Shown here one piece after another: positions 51,228 through 60,434 of a stretch of DNA of 64,000 nucleotides. Every line of letters begins with the position of its first letter. Positions within the stretch are counted from its first letter, which is position 1. Made by a program: the position numbers and the translations under genes. Source of the DNA: an uncultured Oscillospiraceae bacterium (GTDB taxonomy: Bacteria; Bacillota; Clostridia; Oscillospirales; Oscillospiraceae). The notes beneath the pieces were generated by a model. It was given only the letters and a program-made list of their open reading frames with translations. It was not told where the DNA came from and did not search any database. Location of the stretch: contig CANQBA010000008.1 in the NCBI GenBank assembly GCA_947589545.1, positions 27,938 through 91,937 of the forward strand, written 5' to 3'.

Positions 51228-52589
51228 ATGGATCGCAATCAGGAGACGCTGGAAAAGGGCTCCTTTGGGAAGCTCCTTCTGACGCTGTGCGTCCCGGCCA
51301 TTGTCATCATGCTGGTGACGGTGATCTACAACATGGCGGACATCTTTTTTATCGGCAGGACAAAGAACGAGGACATGATCGCGGCGGTGTCTCTGTGCTC
51401 CCCCATGTTCTCCATCTTATCCGGCCTCGGGACGCTCTTCGGAAGCGGCGGATGTACCGCTGTCTCCCTGGCGCTGGGGCGCGGGGACCGGGAACGGGTG
51501 CGCAAGATCTCCGCTCTCTGTTTTTACGGCTCCCTGGCGCTGGGGGCGGTGTTCCTGGCGGCGGTGCTGGCGTTCCTCTCCCCGGTGTGCCGTGTGCTGG
51601 GGGCAGACGAGGCAACCCTGGGCTTCACGCGGGACTACCTGCGGGTCATCGCCCTTGGCGCGCCGGTGATCCTGTTCTCCAACGTGTATATGAACCTGAT
51701 CCGTGCCGACGGCGCGGCCAGGGCATCCATGATGGCAAACCTGGCCGGAACCTTCACCAATATTGCCCTGGATCCGGTCTTCATTCTCCTTTTCCACATG
51801 GGTGTCACCGGCGCCGCCATCGCCACGGTGCTGGGAAATACGGTCAGCGCGGCAGTCATCCTCAGGCACTGCCTGAAAAGTCCGGCCTGCTGGTCCTTCC
51901 GACTCCGGGATGTGACCTTCAAGCGGGAGGTGGCGCTGCCGGTGGTGACGCTGGGGCTTCCCATGGCCTTCAGTACCATCCTCATGAGCGTCAGCCACAT
52001 GTTCTCCAACAACCTGATGATGGACTACGGCTCCGCCGCCATGTCCGCCCAGAGCGTTGCCGGGAAGATCAACATGCTCATCTCCATGACCGCCATGGGC
52101 CTGTGCATCGGGATGCAGCCGGCCATCTCGTATAACTACGCCCGTGGGAACAGCGACCGTACCGGCCAGATCGTCAAAAAGACCGCCGTCACCTGTGTGG
52201 CGGTGGGGAGCATACTGACGGCGGCGTGCTTCCTATTTCGGGACAGACTGATTTTAGCTTTCATCGACAGCGAAAATGTGCTGGAGCTGGGCCGGTTCAT
52301 GCTGACGGCCTCCCTGGTGATGGGTCCCTTCTACGGACTCTACCAGCTTTGCGCCACCTATCTCCAGTCCACCGGCAAGGCGGGGTACGCCACCTTCGCG
52401 TCCCTTCTCAACAAAGGCGTCATCTTCCTGCCCGTGCTCTTCATACTCCACGCCGCCTTCGACCTTCGCGGCATTGCCTGTACCGCTCCGGTGACGGACG
52501 CGCTGAGCCTCGTCGCCGCCTTCCTTCTGTGCCGCTTGGCGGAACGGAAAGATACTGCCGAGCGAGCGCAACCGGAGCTGAGGCAGTAG
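51228..52589 (+). CDS. MATE-family efflux transporter
   Basis: A 453-residue membrane protein with twelve predicted helices in two halves, starting with a short cytoplasmic tail and VPAIVIMLVTVIYNMADIFF, and containing the GSGGCTAVSLALGRGDRERV loop. MATE proteins expel drugs or plant secondary metabolites using ion gradients. Controlled by the adjacent TetR repressor. In this locus it may remove toxic aglycones or acids freed by the glycosidases; that is inference. Start behind AAAAAGGGGGAATTTTA. Confidence 0.92.
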   Translation: MDRNQETLEKGSFGKLLLTLCVPAIVIMLVTVIYNMADIFFIGRTKNEDMIAAVSLCSPMFSILSGLGTLFGSGGCTAVSLALGRGDRERVRKISALCFYGSLALGAVFLAAVLAFLSPVCRVLGADEATLGFTRDYLRVIALGAPVILFSNVYMNLIRADGAARASMMANLAGTFTNIALDPVFILLFHMGVTGAAIATVLGNTVSAAVILRHCLKSPACWSFRLRDVTFKREVALPVVTLGLPMAFSTILMSVSHMFSNNLMMDYGSAAMSAQSVAGKINMLISMTAMGLCIGMQPAISYNYARGNSDRTGQIVKKTAVTCVAVGSILTAACFLFRDRLILAFIDSENVLELGRFMLTASLVMGPFYGLYQLCATYLQSTGKAGYATFASLLNKGVIFLPVLFILHAAFDLRGIACTAPVTDALSLVAAFLLCRLAERKDTAERAQPELRQ

Positions 52590-52644
52590 AGAAACAAATG
52601 ACACTTCAAATGGATGTTCCTCAATAAAGAAAGGATTGACAAAC

Positions 52645-54009
52645 ATGATCTTTCAGCTGAATATGAAAATGGAGGATTTACTTGAAAATAAGCAGGCTTC
52701 CGCAGCCCTGGAGCGCGTCTTCCCCGGTCTTGGGAATATGGCCCGTAAAAACGCACAGGCCCTCCATCTGTCTGTTGAACAGCTCGTGCGGTATGCTCAT
52801 ATCCCACAGGGCGATGCTTTGCTGCCGGAGCTTGGAAAGCTTCTGGAAGAATTGAACACCCCGGAAAACGCCATAAGCCCTCGTGAGGCACAACTCATAC
52901 AGCGCTTTTTGGAGTTTGATGCCGAGGATCGGCGCAGGCTTCTTCCGGGCACAGTCCACAGTCAGGCCGTCCTCTATCCCGGCAAGCCCTGGCTGGACAC
53001 CAAGGGAGAACGTATTCAGGCCCATGGGGGCGCGGTGTTTTTTGAGGACGGAGTCTACTACTGGTACGGGGAGAACAAAGAACACACCGACGGAAAAAAC
53101 GGCGTCTGGACCTGGGGTATCAAGGTCTATTCCTCCACAGATCTTATGAATTGGAAAAATCTCGGTTTTCTCATCCCACCTGTGTTGGATGACCCCAACT
53201 CCCCTCTCTTCCCCGCCAAACACCTGGATCGTCCTCACATTCTCAAGTGCCCAGCCACAGGGAAATATGTATGCTGGATCAAAATTTCCGGCCCCAGCTC
53301 AGTGTTTACAGTCTGGCAAGCGGACCGGCTTTTGGGTCCCTATTCTCTGATTGAGGAACAGTACACTCCCGGCGGCCGCGCCATCGGTGATTTTGATCTA
53401 ATTGCGGATGAGGCCACCGGGAAAGGATATCTTTATTTTGATGCCGATCATCGGAGCATCCTCTGCATGGAGTTGGAGCCCGACTACCTCCACGCGGCCA
53501 ATGAGAAGGCCGTCAGCTACCCGGACCTCCACCCGCCTTTCACCAGGGAAGCCCCAGCCCTCTTTGAGCATGAAGGCAAAAAATATATGCTTACCAGCGG
53601 CATGACCGGCTATGTTCCCAACCGCTCCGACAGCGCATGGGCGCAGACCTGGGACGGCGTCTTTAGGAGCATCGGAGATCCCCATCAGGATGACAGTTCC
53701 CACGCCTCCTTCAACAGCCAGATTTCAAAAATCTTCCGTATCCAGGGAACAAATCAGTGGATAGCCATGGCGGACCGCTGGCTTCCGAAATATCCGGTGG
53801 ATGCCCGGCTGGCAGACCTGTTTACCCGCGTCATCGCCAGCTCCCAGGACCCGGAGCACTACCACGCCACCCCGGAGGAGCGTCAGGAGGTATACGCCGG
53901 AAACGTGATTGAAACCGCCCGCACGGAGATTGCCGATTACGTGTGGCTTCCCATCACCTGGGATGGAGATTTGCCCCGTATCCGTTGGCAGGACAGGTGG
54001 AGACCGTAA
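52645..54009 (+). CDS. GH43-like glycosidase with N-terminal helical module
   Basis: A 454-residue protein. Residues ~5-75 (MKMEDLLENKQASAALERVF and on to LLPELGKLLEELN) form a helical module related to the tails of several other hydrolases here. Residues ~110-454 are a five-bladed propeller closely like the protein at 31530: identical YYWYGENKEHTDGKNGVW, DRPHIL and LTSG-TGY-PN blocks. ATG 52645 follows AAGAAAGGA; a TTG at 52636 is less likely. No promoter fits in the 55 bases after MATE, so it is co-transcribed with the exporter. Followed by a strong terminator. Confidence 0.8.
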   Translation: MIFQLNMKMEDLLENKQASAALERVFPGLGNMARKNAQALHLSVEQLVRYAHIPQGDALLPELGKLLEELNTPENAISPREAQLIQRFLEFDAEDRRRLLPGTVHSQAVLYPGKPWLDTKGERIQAHGGAVFFEDGVYYWYGENKEHTDGKNGVWTWGIKVYSSTDLMNWKNLGFLIPPVLDDPNSPLFPAKHLDRPHILKCPATGKYVCWIKISGPSSVFTVWQADRLLGPYSLIEEQYTPGGRAIGDFDLIADEATGKGYLYFDADHRSILCMELEPDYLHAANEKAVSYPDLHPPFTREAPALFEHEGKKYMLTSGMTGYVPNRSDSAWAQTWDGVFRSIGDPHQDDSSHASFNSQISKIFRIQGTNQWIAMADRWLPKYPVDARLADLFTRVIASSQDPEHYHATPEERQEVYAGNVIETARTEIADYVWLPITWDGDLPRIRWQDRWRP

Positions 54010-54023
54010 CCATATAAGGAAAG

Positions 54024-54055
54024 CACCCCGGCAGATGCCGGGGTGTCGCTTTTTT
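54024..54055 (+). terminator. Rho-independent terminator after the GH43-like gene
   Basis: Perfect 10-bp stem CACCCCGGCA (54024-54033) with TGCCGGGGTG (54036-54045), two-base loop, then TCGCTTTTTT. It also separates the convergent GH78 gene ending at 54078. Confidence 0.9.
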
Positions 54056-54077
54056 CATTTCACGGAAAAACCGCGTT

Positions 54078-56747
54078 TCAAATCACCGAAAGGGCCTTGG
54101 CGGCGGTATCGGCCAGCTCCGGCTTTCCGAAGCGGGCGGAGAGTTCCTTGAAAGAGAGGGTCAGGAGAGATCCCTCCACGGAATCGATGCCGGGAACAAG
54201 CTCCCTCAAGGCTTTCCCGCCCTCGATGTCAGAAAGGATCTGCCACACGGGCATATCGACAGAAAGGCCGCGTGTCATGGGGCGGGTGGTCTCGTAGGTG
54301 AACTCGTAAGTCCCGCCGTGCAAGACGTGTCCGGCGGTGTAGGCGCTCTCCGGGGCCCAGGGCAGGGCCAGCTCCGCCTCGCACCCCTCGGGTACGGTGA
54401 CGGAAAGGGTGACGTGGCTTAAGTCCGGGCACTGCCAGTGCACCTCATAGAGGCCGGAGGCGGAGTCGTAGGCGGTGTCCAGCCGTCCCAGCCGCCTGTC
54501 CGGCACCGGGTGGAGCTTCACCCGGCGAAATCCCGGCTCTACGGGCTCCAGCCCCGCGCACCAGCGCCAGATCCACTCCGCTATGGAGCCGTAGGCGTAG
54601 TGGTTCAGGCTGTTCATGCCAGTGGAGGACATATGTCCGTCGGGATCCACGCTGTTCCACCGCTCCCAGACGGTGGTGGCGCCCATCTTCACCTCGTAGA
54701 GCCAGCCGGGCAGATCCTCATTCAGCAGGAGATCGTAAGCCTCCTGAACCATTCCCAGCTCCGACAGGGTTGGGCAGAGAAGCGGCGTGCCCACAAAGCC
54801 CGTCTGGAGCTTGCCATTAGACCACTGGAGGCGCTCGCGAAGTCCCGCCTCGGCCTTCTCGCGGTTCGGGTGCAGGTCGAAGGCCAACGTCAGCAGATGC
54901 GCCGTCTGGGTATTGACGCAGCAACGACCCGTGGGGCTGTAATATTCTCGAATAAGGTCATCGCGGACTCTTCCGGCCAAATCGTCAAACCGTTCCGCGT
55001 CCTCTCCCCTTCCCAGCACCCGCGCCGCGTTTGCCGTCAGGCGGGCGGAGCGGATCAGGTACGCGGAGGCGATAAAGGCCTCGTCCGTACCGCCGCGCAC
55101 AGCGTCCGCCGCCCTGGGGCCGTCCAGCGCCACCCAGTCCCCGTAGTGGAACTGGGTAAGCCACGTTCCATTGTCATATTCCTTCGCGCAGTAATCGGTC
55201 CAGGCCGCCATGCCCTTAAAATGAGCCTCCAGCAAGGCCCTGTCCCCGGTGAAGGTGTAGACCGTCCAGGGAATCACCGTGGCGGCGTCGCCCCAGGCGG
55301 TGGCGGCGCTCTCAAGGCCGAAGGCAGGAACTGTGATGGGCACCATGCCGCCGCGCTTTGCCTGCTCCATGTTCACATCCGTCAGATATTTGTGCAGGAA
55401 GGCGGCGCAGTCGGTGAAGTAGCTGGCCGTAGGCGCGAACACCTGGGCGTCCCCGGTCCAGCCCATGCGCTCATCCCGCTGGGGGCAGTCCGTGGGCACG
55501 TCCAGATAGTTGCCCCGCTGGCCCCACATGACGTTCTCGATGAGGCGGTTCACAAGCGCATGTCCCGTAGTCAGCGTGCCGATCTGCGGGATATAGGAGT
55601 GGACCACCAGGGCGGTGAAGTCCTCCGGCCTGATCTCCGCGCCCTCCACTTTTACATAGCGGTACCCGTAAAAGGTGAATTTTGGCTCAACGCTATGCTC
55701 CTCGCCGTCGGAGGTCCAGAAATATTCCGCCTTCGCCGAGCGCAGATTGTCCCGGTAAAAATTCCCATCCTGCATGTGCTCGCCAAACTGGAGGTGCAGG
55801 GTCTCGCCCTCGGGGATATGGACGCGCAGTCGGAAAATGCCGGTCATGTTCTGGCCGATGTCGAAGACCGTCTCCCCGGCTGGCGTGTGGAGCACCTCCT
55901 TGACGGGCAGCTCCTGCCACACCTTCACCGGCGGGCTCAGGCGGGCTCTCAGCGGGGCTTTCGGGGCCTCAGCGGGCGACGCGGGCACCGGCGCGGTCTC
56001 TGGCAGGGTCATGTCCACGTGCTCCCCGTCGTAGATGTTGGAGAAGGTGATGTTTCCCCGGGTGACAAGCCAGCTTTCGTCGGTGCCGATGACATCCTCC
56101 GTGCCGTCCTCATATCTTATGTCAACCTCCGCCAGGAGCTTCCAGTCGTCCCCATAGTACCCTGCCTGTCCGGGCTTGGAGACAAAGCCGAAGCGCCCGG
56201 AATACCAGCCGTTGCCCAGCTCCACGGCCAGGGCGCCGCCGTTTTTCAAGGCGTCCGTCACGTCGTACGTCTGGTACTGCACCCACTCGTGATAGTCGTT
56301 GCAGAAGGGGGTCAAATATTCGTCCCCCACCTTCGCGCCGTCGATCCGCGCCTCATAGAGGCCCAGGCCGCAGAGGTAGAGCCGCGCTGAGGCCACCTGG
56401 CCGCGCACATCGATGCGCTTTGAAAAAATGGGGTGCCGCGCCTCCGCCCGGTCACAGCCGATCCATTGGGCCCGCCAGGACTCGTCCATTTTCGCTGTCT
56501 CGAACCAGTTGATCGGCCCGTCCGCCACACGCCAGAAATAGCGCGTTCTCGGCATCATCTCCAGCTCCGGCTGGGCGCAGAGCGAGTCAAGTATTTCTTC
56601 GCCGGAATCGTATACAAGATCCCGAAGCGCCGCGTCCCGGGCGATCAGGAGCCGCCCGTTTCCGCCCTTCCAGGTGAAGACGGGTTTTCCCAGATCGAAC
56701 CCCAGGGGATTTTCCAGATGGTTTACCTTGCAATCGTATATCGCCAT
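54078..56747 (-). CDS. GH78 alpha-L-rhamnosidase with C-terminal helical module
   Basis: An 889-residue GH78 enzyme: N-terminal Ig-like and jelly-roll domains (RLYLCGLGLYEARIDGAKVG), alpha/alpha barrel with canonical acid block DCPQRDERMGWTGDAQVF, the C-terminal SLNHYAYGSIAEWIWRW segment and beta domain. After it come ~60 extra residues (DMPVWQILSDIEGGKALREL to AAKALSVI) that match the helical module of the GH2, GH3 and GH43-like proteins here. No signal peptide. Last gene of a four-gene minus operon. Confidence 0.9.
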   Translation of the reverse strand: MAIYDCKVNHLENPLGFDLGKPVFTWKGGNGRLLIARDAALRDLVYDSGEEILDSLCAQPELEMMPRTRYFWRVADGPINWFETAKMDESWRAQWIGCDRAEARHPIFSKRIDVRGQVASARLYLCGLGLYEARIDGAKVGDEYLTPFCNDYHEWVQYQTYDVTDALKNGGALAVELGNGWYSGRFGFVSKPGQAGYYGDDWKLLAEVDIRYEDGTEDVIGTDESWLVTRGNITFSNIYDGEHVDMTLPETAPVPASPAEAPKAPLRARLSPPVKVWQELPVKEVLHTPAGETVFDIGQNMTGIFRLRVHIPEGETLHLQFGEHMQDGNFYRDNLRSAKAEYFWTSDGEEHSVEPKFTFYGYRYVKVEGAEIRPEDFTALVVHSYIPQIGTLTTGHALVNRLIENVMWGQRGNYLDVPTDCPQRDERMGWTGDAQVFAPTASYFTDCAAFLHKYLTDVNMEQAKRGGMVPITVPAFGLESAATAWGDAATVIPWTVYTFTGDRALLEAHFKGMAAWTDYCAKEYDNGTWLTQFHYGDWVALDGPRAADAVRGGTDEAFIASAYLIRSARLTANAARVLGRGEDAERFDDLAGRVRDDLIREYYSPTGRCCVNTQTAHLLTLAFDLHPNREKAEAGLRERLQWSNGKLQTGFVGTPLLCPTLSELGMVQEAYDLLLNEDLPGWLYEVKMGATTVWERWNSVDPDGHMSSTGMNSLNHYAYGSIAEWIWRWCAGLEPVEPGFRRVKLHPVPDRRLGRLDTAYDSASGLYEVHWQCPDLSHVTLSVTVPEGCEAELALPWAPESAYTAGHVLHGGTYEFTYETTRPMTRGLSVDMPVWQILSDIEGGKALRELVPGIDSVEGSLLTLSFKELSARFGKPELADTAAKALSVI

Positions 56748-56757
56748 AGTCCTTCCC

Positions 56758-57477
56758 TCACTCCAAAATATACTTTTTCAGCGCCTTGAAGACGGGCGCG
56801 TAGCCGCCGGCGTAGATGTGAACGCCCTCCACGGTGATGTCCGCCCGAAGATTGCCGCGCTCGTCCTTCAGGCCGTCGTTCACGTCGATATAGCTGAACC
56901 CAAACGCCTCCGCCAGCGCTTTCACCTTCCTGTTTGTGTCGTCAACGGCGGCGTTAGTACGGGTGGAGGCCCAGACGGGCGGCTCCGGCAGGTCGTGGTT
57001 CACCGGGTAGTAGGCCATGACGTAGACCTTCGCATCCGGCAGCCGCTCCCGGATGCGGTCCATGATCTCCCGGTAATTCGTAAGAAGCCGCTCCTGCCAG
57101 CGCTCCCCGAAGGTCTCGGCGTTTATGTCGTTGGTGCCGATGTTCAAAAAGAGCTTTTTGGGCTCCAAGTCAAAGAGAACCGTGTCGATCTCCCGCAGAA
57201 AATCGTCCGTGGTGAACCCGCCGATGCCCCGGTTGTAGACGGTCACGGGAAGTCCGGCGCTCAGGCAGTACTCCGTCACGGGGAACTGCTCCATCAGGGA
57301 CGAGCCCGTGAAGAGAATCTGTCCCTTGCGGGCGAAGCGGTTCATCTCCCGAAAATTGCGGACTTTTCTCTCCTGCTCGCTTTTTTGTCCCCTTTGCATC
57401 ATATCGCCCAGGTACATAAGCTTCTCCAAAAGCTCCTCCCGTGTGGCGTTCTGCAAGCCAAACATATCGTTGTCCAT
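56758..57477 (-). CDS. SGNH/GDSL-family hydrolase
   Basis: A 239-residue protein with the SGNH blocks: nucleophile Ser in ILFTGSSLMEQF, Gly in NRGIGGFTTDD, Asn in LNIGTNDIN and catalytic His in EGVHIYAGGY. The first ~45 residues are a charged helix not seen in the minimal family. The start 57477 lies one base after the GH1 stop; the frame is open further upstream, but only antisense-like residues are added. Likely a small esterase (acetyl or similar) acting on imported oligosaccharides; cytoplasmic. Confidence 0.85.
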   Translation of the reverse strand: MDNDMFGLQNATREELLEKLMYLGDMMQRGQKSEQERKVRNFREMNRFARKGQILFTGSSLMEQFPVTEYCLSAGLPVTVYNRGIGGFTTDDFLREIDTVLFDLEPKKLFLNIGTNDINAETFGERWQERLLTNYREIMDRIRERLPDAKVYVMAYYPVNHDLPEPPVWASTRTNAAVDDTNRKVKALAEAFGFSYIDVNDGLKDERGNLRADITVEGVHIYAGGYAPVFKALKKYILE

Positions 57478-57478
57478 T

Positions 57479-58822
57479 TTATTTCGCCCCCGTAACAGCG
57501 TTATTTTTGATGACCTGGGCATACCACCGGGCGCTGTCCTTGGGGGTGCGGGCCAGAGTATTATAATCCGTCCGGCAGATGCCGTAGCGGCATGTGTATC
57601 CCGCGGACCACTCAAAATTATCCAAAAGGCTCCAAAGGAAGTACCCCCGCACGTTCGCCCCGGCCTCGATGGCCCGGGCAAGGCGCGTCAGGATGTTTTC
57701 AAGGTATTCGATGCGGTCAAGGTCGTGGACAATACCGTTTTCATCCGGCGTCTCCATGGTCCCCGGCATCCCGTTTTCCGTGATATAGATGGGGATTTGG
57801 AGCTGAAATTTGTTTTTGAGGATGTCCAGCACGTCAAAGAGGGCGTCGTAATCCCAGCCCTCCCGGACGCTCTTCTGGAAGTTCCCGCCCTGGTCGCCGG
57901 TGAGCTCCACCTTGCAGTCCGCCCGGTCATAGATGGCGTTATAAAAGTTGAGGCCATAGAAGTCCAGAGGCTGGCGGATGGTCTCAAAATCGCCGGGGAG
58001 GATCTGGGGATAGATTCCCTTCTCCCGCATGTACCTCTCGTGGAGCTGGGAGTAACCGCCCAGGAAAAGGGGGGTTAGGAACATCCCGTACCCCTGCGTC
58101 TCGTTCTGGAGCCGCGCCAAAAGGCAGTCGTCGGGATCATCAGGCCTGTCCGGGTAGTGGTGCCAGACGTCCACGGTGATACCGATCTGCGCGTTTGCAA
58201 AGCCATAGGAGCGAAACAGCTTCACCGCCTCCCCGTGGGCCACCAGGAGATGATGGAGGCACTGGCGGGCGTATTTCTCATTGCGGAGTCCCGGCGCGAA
58301 GAAGCCCAAGGCGTGGCCCACATAAATTGCGATGGGCTCGTTGAAGGTGATCCACATGTCCACGTCATCGCCGAAATTGTCAAAGAGGACTTTTGCGTAC
58401 TCCAGATACCAGTCCACGAACGCCCGGTTTCCAAAGCCTCCCATGTTCTGCAGATCCTGGGGCAAATCCCAGTGATAGATGGTGGCGCAGGCGCAGATGC
58501 CGGCCTTTTTAAGCGCCGCCAGAAGGCTTTTGTAGTAGGCGATGCCCGCCTCGTTCACCCGATCCGTCCCCTCCGGCAAAATGCGTGACCAGGAGAAGGA
58601 GAAGCGGTAGGCCTGTATACCCAGGCTCTTCATGAGCTCCACGTCCTCCGGCCAGCGGTGGTAGGCATCACAGGCCACATCGGGTGTGTCCAGGCCATAG
58701 CGGTGGGTGAACACGTCCCAGATGGACGCCCCCCGCCCGTCCTCCTTTGCCGCGCCCTCCACCTGGGCAGCGGCGGTGGCCGTACCCCAGAGGAAGCCCT
58801 GGGGGAAGAAAGCTGTTTTCAT
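57479..58822 (-). CDS. GH1 beta-glucosidase
   Basis: A 447-residue GH1 enzyme: acid/base Glu162 in WITFNEPIAI, nucleophile in IYITENGMPG (about residue 350), QVEG near residue 20. Start 58822 follows GGAGGGGTGAGCGC and lies four bases after the stop of the DUF5060 gene. No signal peptide. A third GH1 in one locus suggests different linkages or aglycones rather than redundancy. Confidence 0.92.
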   Translation of the reverse strand: MKTAFFPQGFLWGTATAAAQVEGAAKEDGRGASIWDVFTHRYGLDTPDVACDAYHRWPEDVELMKSLGIQAYRFSFSWSRILPEGTDRVNEAGIAYYKSLLAALKKAGICACATIYHWDLPQDLQNMGGFGNRAFVDWYLEYAKVLFDNFGDDVDMWITFNEPIAIYVGHALGFFAPGLRNEKYARQCLHHLLVAHGEAVKLFRSYGFANAQIGITVDVWHHYPDRPDDPDDCLLARLQNETQGYGMFLTPLFLGGYSQLHERYMREKGIYPQILPGDFETIRQPLDFYGLNFYNAIYDRADCKVELTGDQGGNFQKSVREGWDYDALFDVLDILKNKFQLQIPIYITENGMPGTMETPDENGIVHDLDRIEYLENILTRLARAIEAGANVRGYFLWSLLDNFEWSAGYTCRYGICRTDYNTLARTPKDSARWYAQVIKNNAVTGAK

Positions 58823-58826
58823 GCGC

Positions 58827-60359
58827 TCACCCCTCCGCAACGGCCAGCACGGCCATATTTTCCCGTCCCGGAAGCTTTACGGTATACCTTCCCGAAACGC
58901 CCCTTGCCGCCGTCTCGTCCGTCATGTTCCAGATGTCCAGCACACGAATGGTGTAGGTCCTGTCCTCCGGCAGCTCCAGGGTGTCCCTGGTGATGGGCCG
59001 GGTGTCGTGGAAGCGGAGGTACACGTCCGTGCCGATATGGCCGTACCAGCCTATCTCGGAGCTGGCGTAGGAATCGGCGTCCGGGCTTTTGGCCAAGGCC
59101 TGGGCAAATACGTGAAAGTGCTTGGGAAGGCTCTCAAGGGCCGCCTCTCTCTCCTCCTCCGACGACCTTATAGCCTTCAAAAGGCGCGGGAGAAAGGTGG
59201 GCTCCCCCTCCAGCTGTCCCGGCAGGGACTCAATGATTTTTCGGCAGAACCCGATCCGCGCCGGGCTCTCCCCGTGGAGGACGCCGCCCTTGGCCCACCA
59301 GAGCACGTCGTCGTCCGAGTAGAAGGTCTCCCCGTGGGTGCAGTAGGCCCCCTGGGAGACGCACCGCCAGAAGCGGCGAACCATCTCCTGCCCGGTAATG
59401 GAACCCCAGAAGGGCTCGATGTCCCCCTCATAGGCGCACTCGTCGATGAGCACGGGCTTGCCGGCAAACCGCTCCTGCCACACGGGCAGACGCAGAAGAT
59501 CCTTGGTCTGGATGGATGCGTGAGTGATGCGGGGGCGGTTGGCGTCCCAGACGTTGAAGATGTTGTGGCAGGAGAGGGGGTGACCGTAGGGATCATGGTC
59601 GGAGACAAAAGCCTCGATGTCCTGCCACTCCTCCACAGTTCTGGCTGTCAGCTCGTACTCGTTGGCAAGGCTCCACCAGATGTTGGGAAAAGCCGCCAAA
59701 CGACGGGTCAGGTAGTCGAGATACGTCAAATCCTTCTCGTGCCCCATTCCGTTGAAGCCCCAGCGGTCATAGGGATGGAATAAAATGAGGTCGACCTGGA
59801 TGCCAAGGCTGTTCAGACGCCGAAGGCCCTCCTCAAACGCGTCCCAAAAGGCAAAGCAGGGCCGGGAGGTGTCCCAGGCGCCGTCCGCGTTTTTCTCAAA
59901 GGCGTAGTGATCCGGCTCGTTTTTGTTGAAGTCATAATCCTTGGGAAACACGCACAGCCGCACCTTGTTGAAGGGCGCGGCGGCCAATGTCTCAAAGGTC
60001 TGTTCTATGAGTTCTTTTGACTGGTGCAGTAAGGCATAGACGGTGGTGCCGAAGGGGTGGAAGGGCATCCCGTCGGCGTAGGCAAAACCCCTGCCCCGAG
60101 CTCTCACCTGGCCGTGGGTGCTGGCCGGAGCGCAAATCTCCCTGCCCTCACCGGTAACGGCGCCGGAGACGCGCCAGGTATACTCCCCCGGCTCCATGGG
60201 CAGAAAGCGGATCTTGTATACGCCCTCCCCGGCGTAAAAGCCCGGAACGGTCACCGTTTTTCCCTCATGGGTGAATTCCGCCCGCACGTCCGCCCGCGCC
60301 CATTTTTCCTGAAGCTCCTCCCCCCGGAAGGAAAGTTCAAACGTCTCATACTGTCTCAT
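58827..60359 (-). CDS. DUF5060/DUF4038-type glycoside hydrolase
   Basis: A 510-residue protein: N-terminal Ig-like DUF5060 domain (VRAEFTHEGKTVTVPGFYAG), a TIM barrel of DUF4038 type (FHPFGTTVYALLHQSKELI, WWSLANEYEL with the probable acid/base, LIDECAYEGDI with the probable nucleophile), and a C-terminal DUF5605-like beta domain (YTIRVLDIWNMTDETAARG). Such proteins occur in rhamnogalacturonan and other plant-glycan loci; related families include GH140-type apiosidases. Specificity is not known. First gene of a four-gene minus operon with operator E upstream; RBS AAAAAAGGAGGCC. Confidence 0.82.
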   Translation of the reverse strand: MRQYETFELSFRGEELQEKWARADVRAEFTHEGKTVTVPGFYAGEGVYKIRFLPMEPGEYTWRVSGAVTGEGREICAPASTHGQVRARGRGFAYADGMPFHPFGTTVYALLHQSKELIEQTFETLAAAPFNKVRLCVFPKDYDFNKNEPDHYAFEKNADGAWDTSRPCFAFWDAFEEGLRRLNSLGIQVDLILFHPYDRWGFNGMGHEKDLTYLDYLTRRLAAFPNIWWSLANEYELTARTVEEWQDIEAFVSDHDPYGHPLSCHNIFNVWDANRPRITHASIQTKDLLRLPVWQERFAGKPVLIDECAYEGDIEPFWGSITGQEMVRRFWRCVSQGAYCTHGETFYSDDDVLWWAKGGVLHGESPARIGFCRKIIESLPGQLEGEPTFLPRLLKAIRSSEEEREAALESLPKHFHVFAQALAKSPDADSYASSEIGWYGHIGTDVYLRFHDTRPITRDTLELPEDRTYTIRVLDIWNMTDETAARGVSGRYTVKLPGRENMAVLAVAEG

Positions 60360-60401
60360 AAGCGGCCTCCTTTTTTGAATCAGCTATAACTTTTTTAGAC
60401 T

Positions 60402-60412
60402 ATTTTATCATA
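60402..60412 (-). promoter_or_regulatory. -10 region of the DUF5060 operon
   Basis: The minus-strand segment TATGATAAAAT contains overlapping candidates (TATGAT, GATAAA, TAAAAT). GATAAA (60409-60404) is exactly 27 nt from the operator E element, the spacing seen at four other promoters. Confidence 0.5.
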
Positions 60413-60434
60413 TAAGTTGGAGCGTCGTCTATGC

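Noticed and set aside
54438..56390. 650-codon open frame on the plus strand opposite GH78
   Set aside because: It is antisense to a strongly supported GH78 gene. High GC at third positions opens the opposite frame; there is no ribosome site and no recognisable domain.
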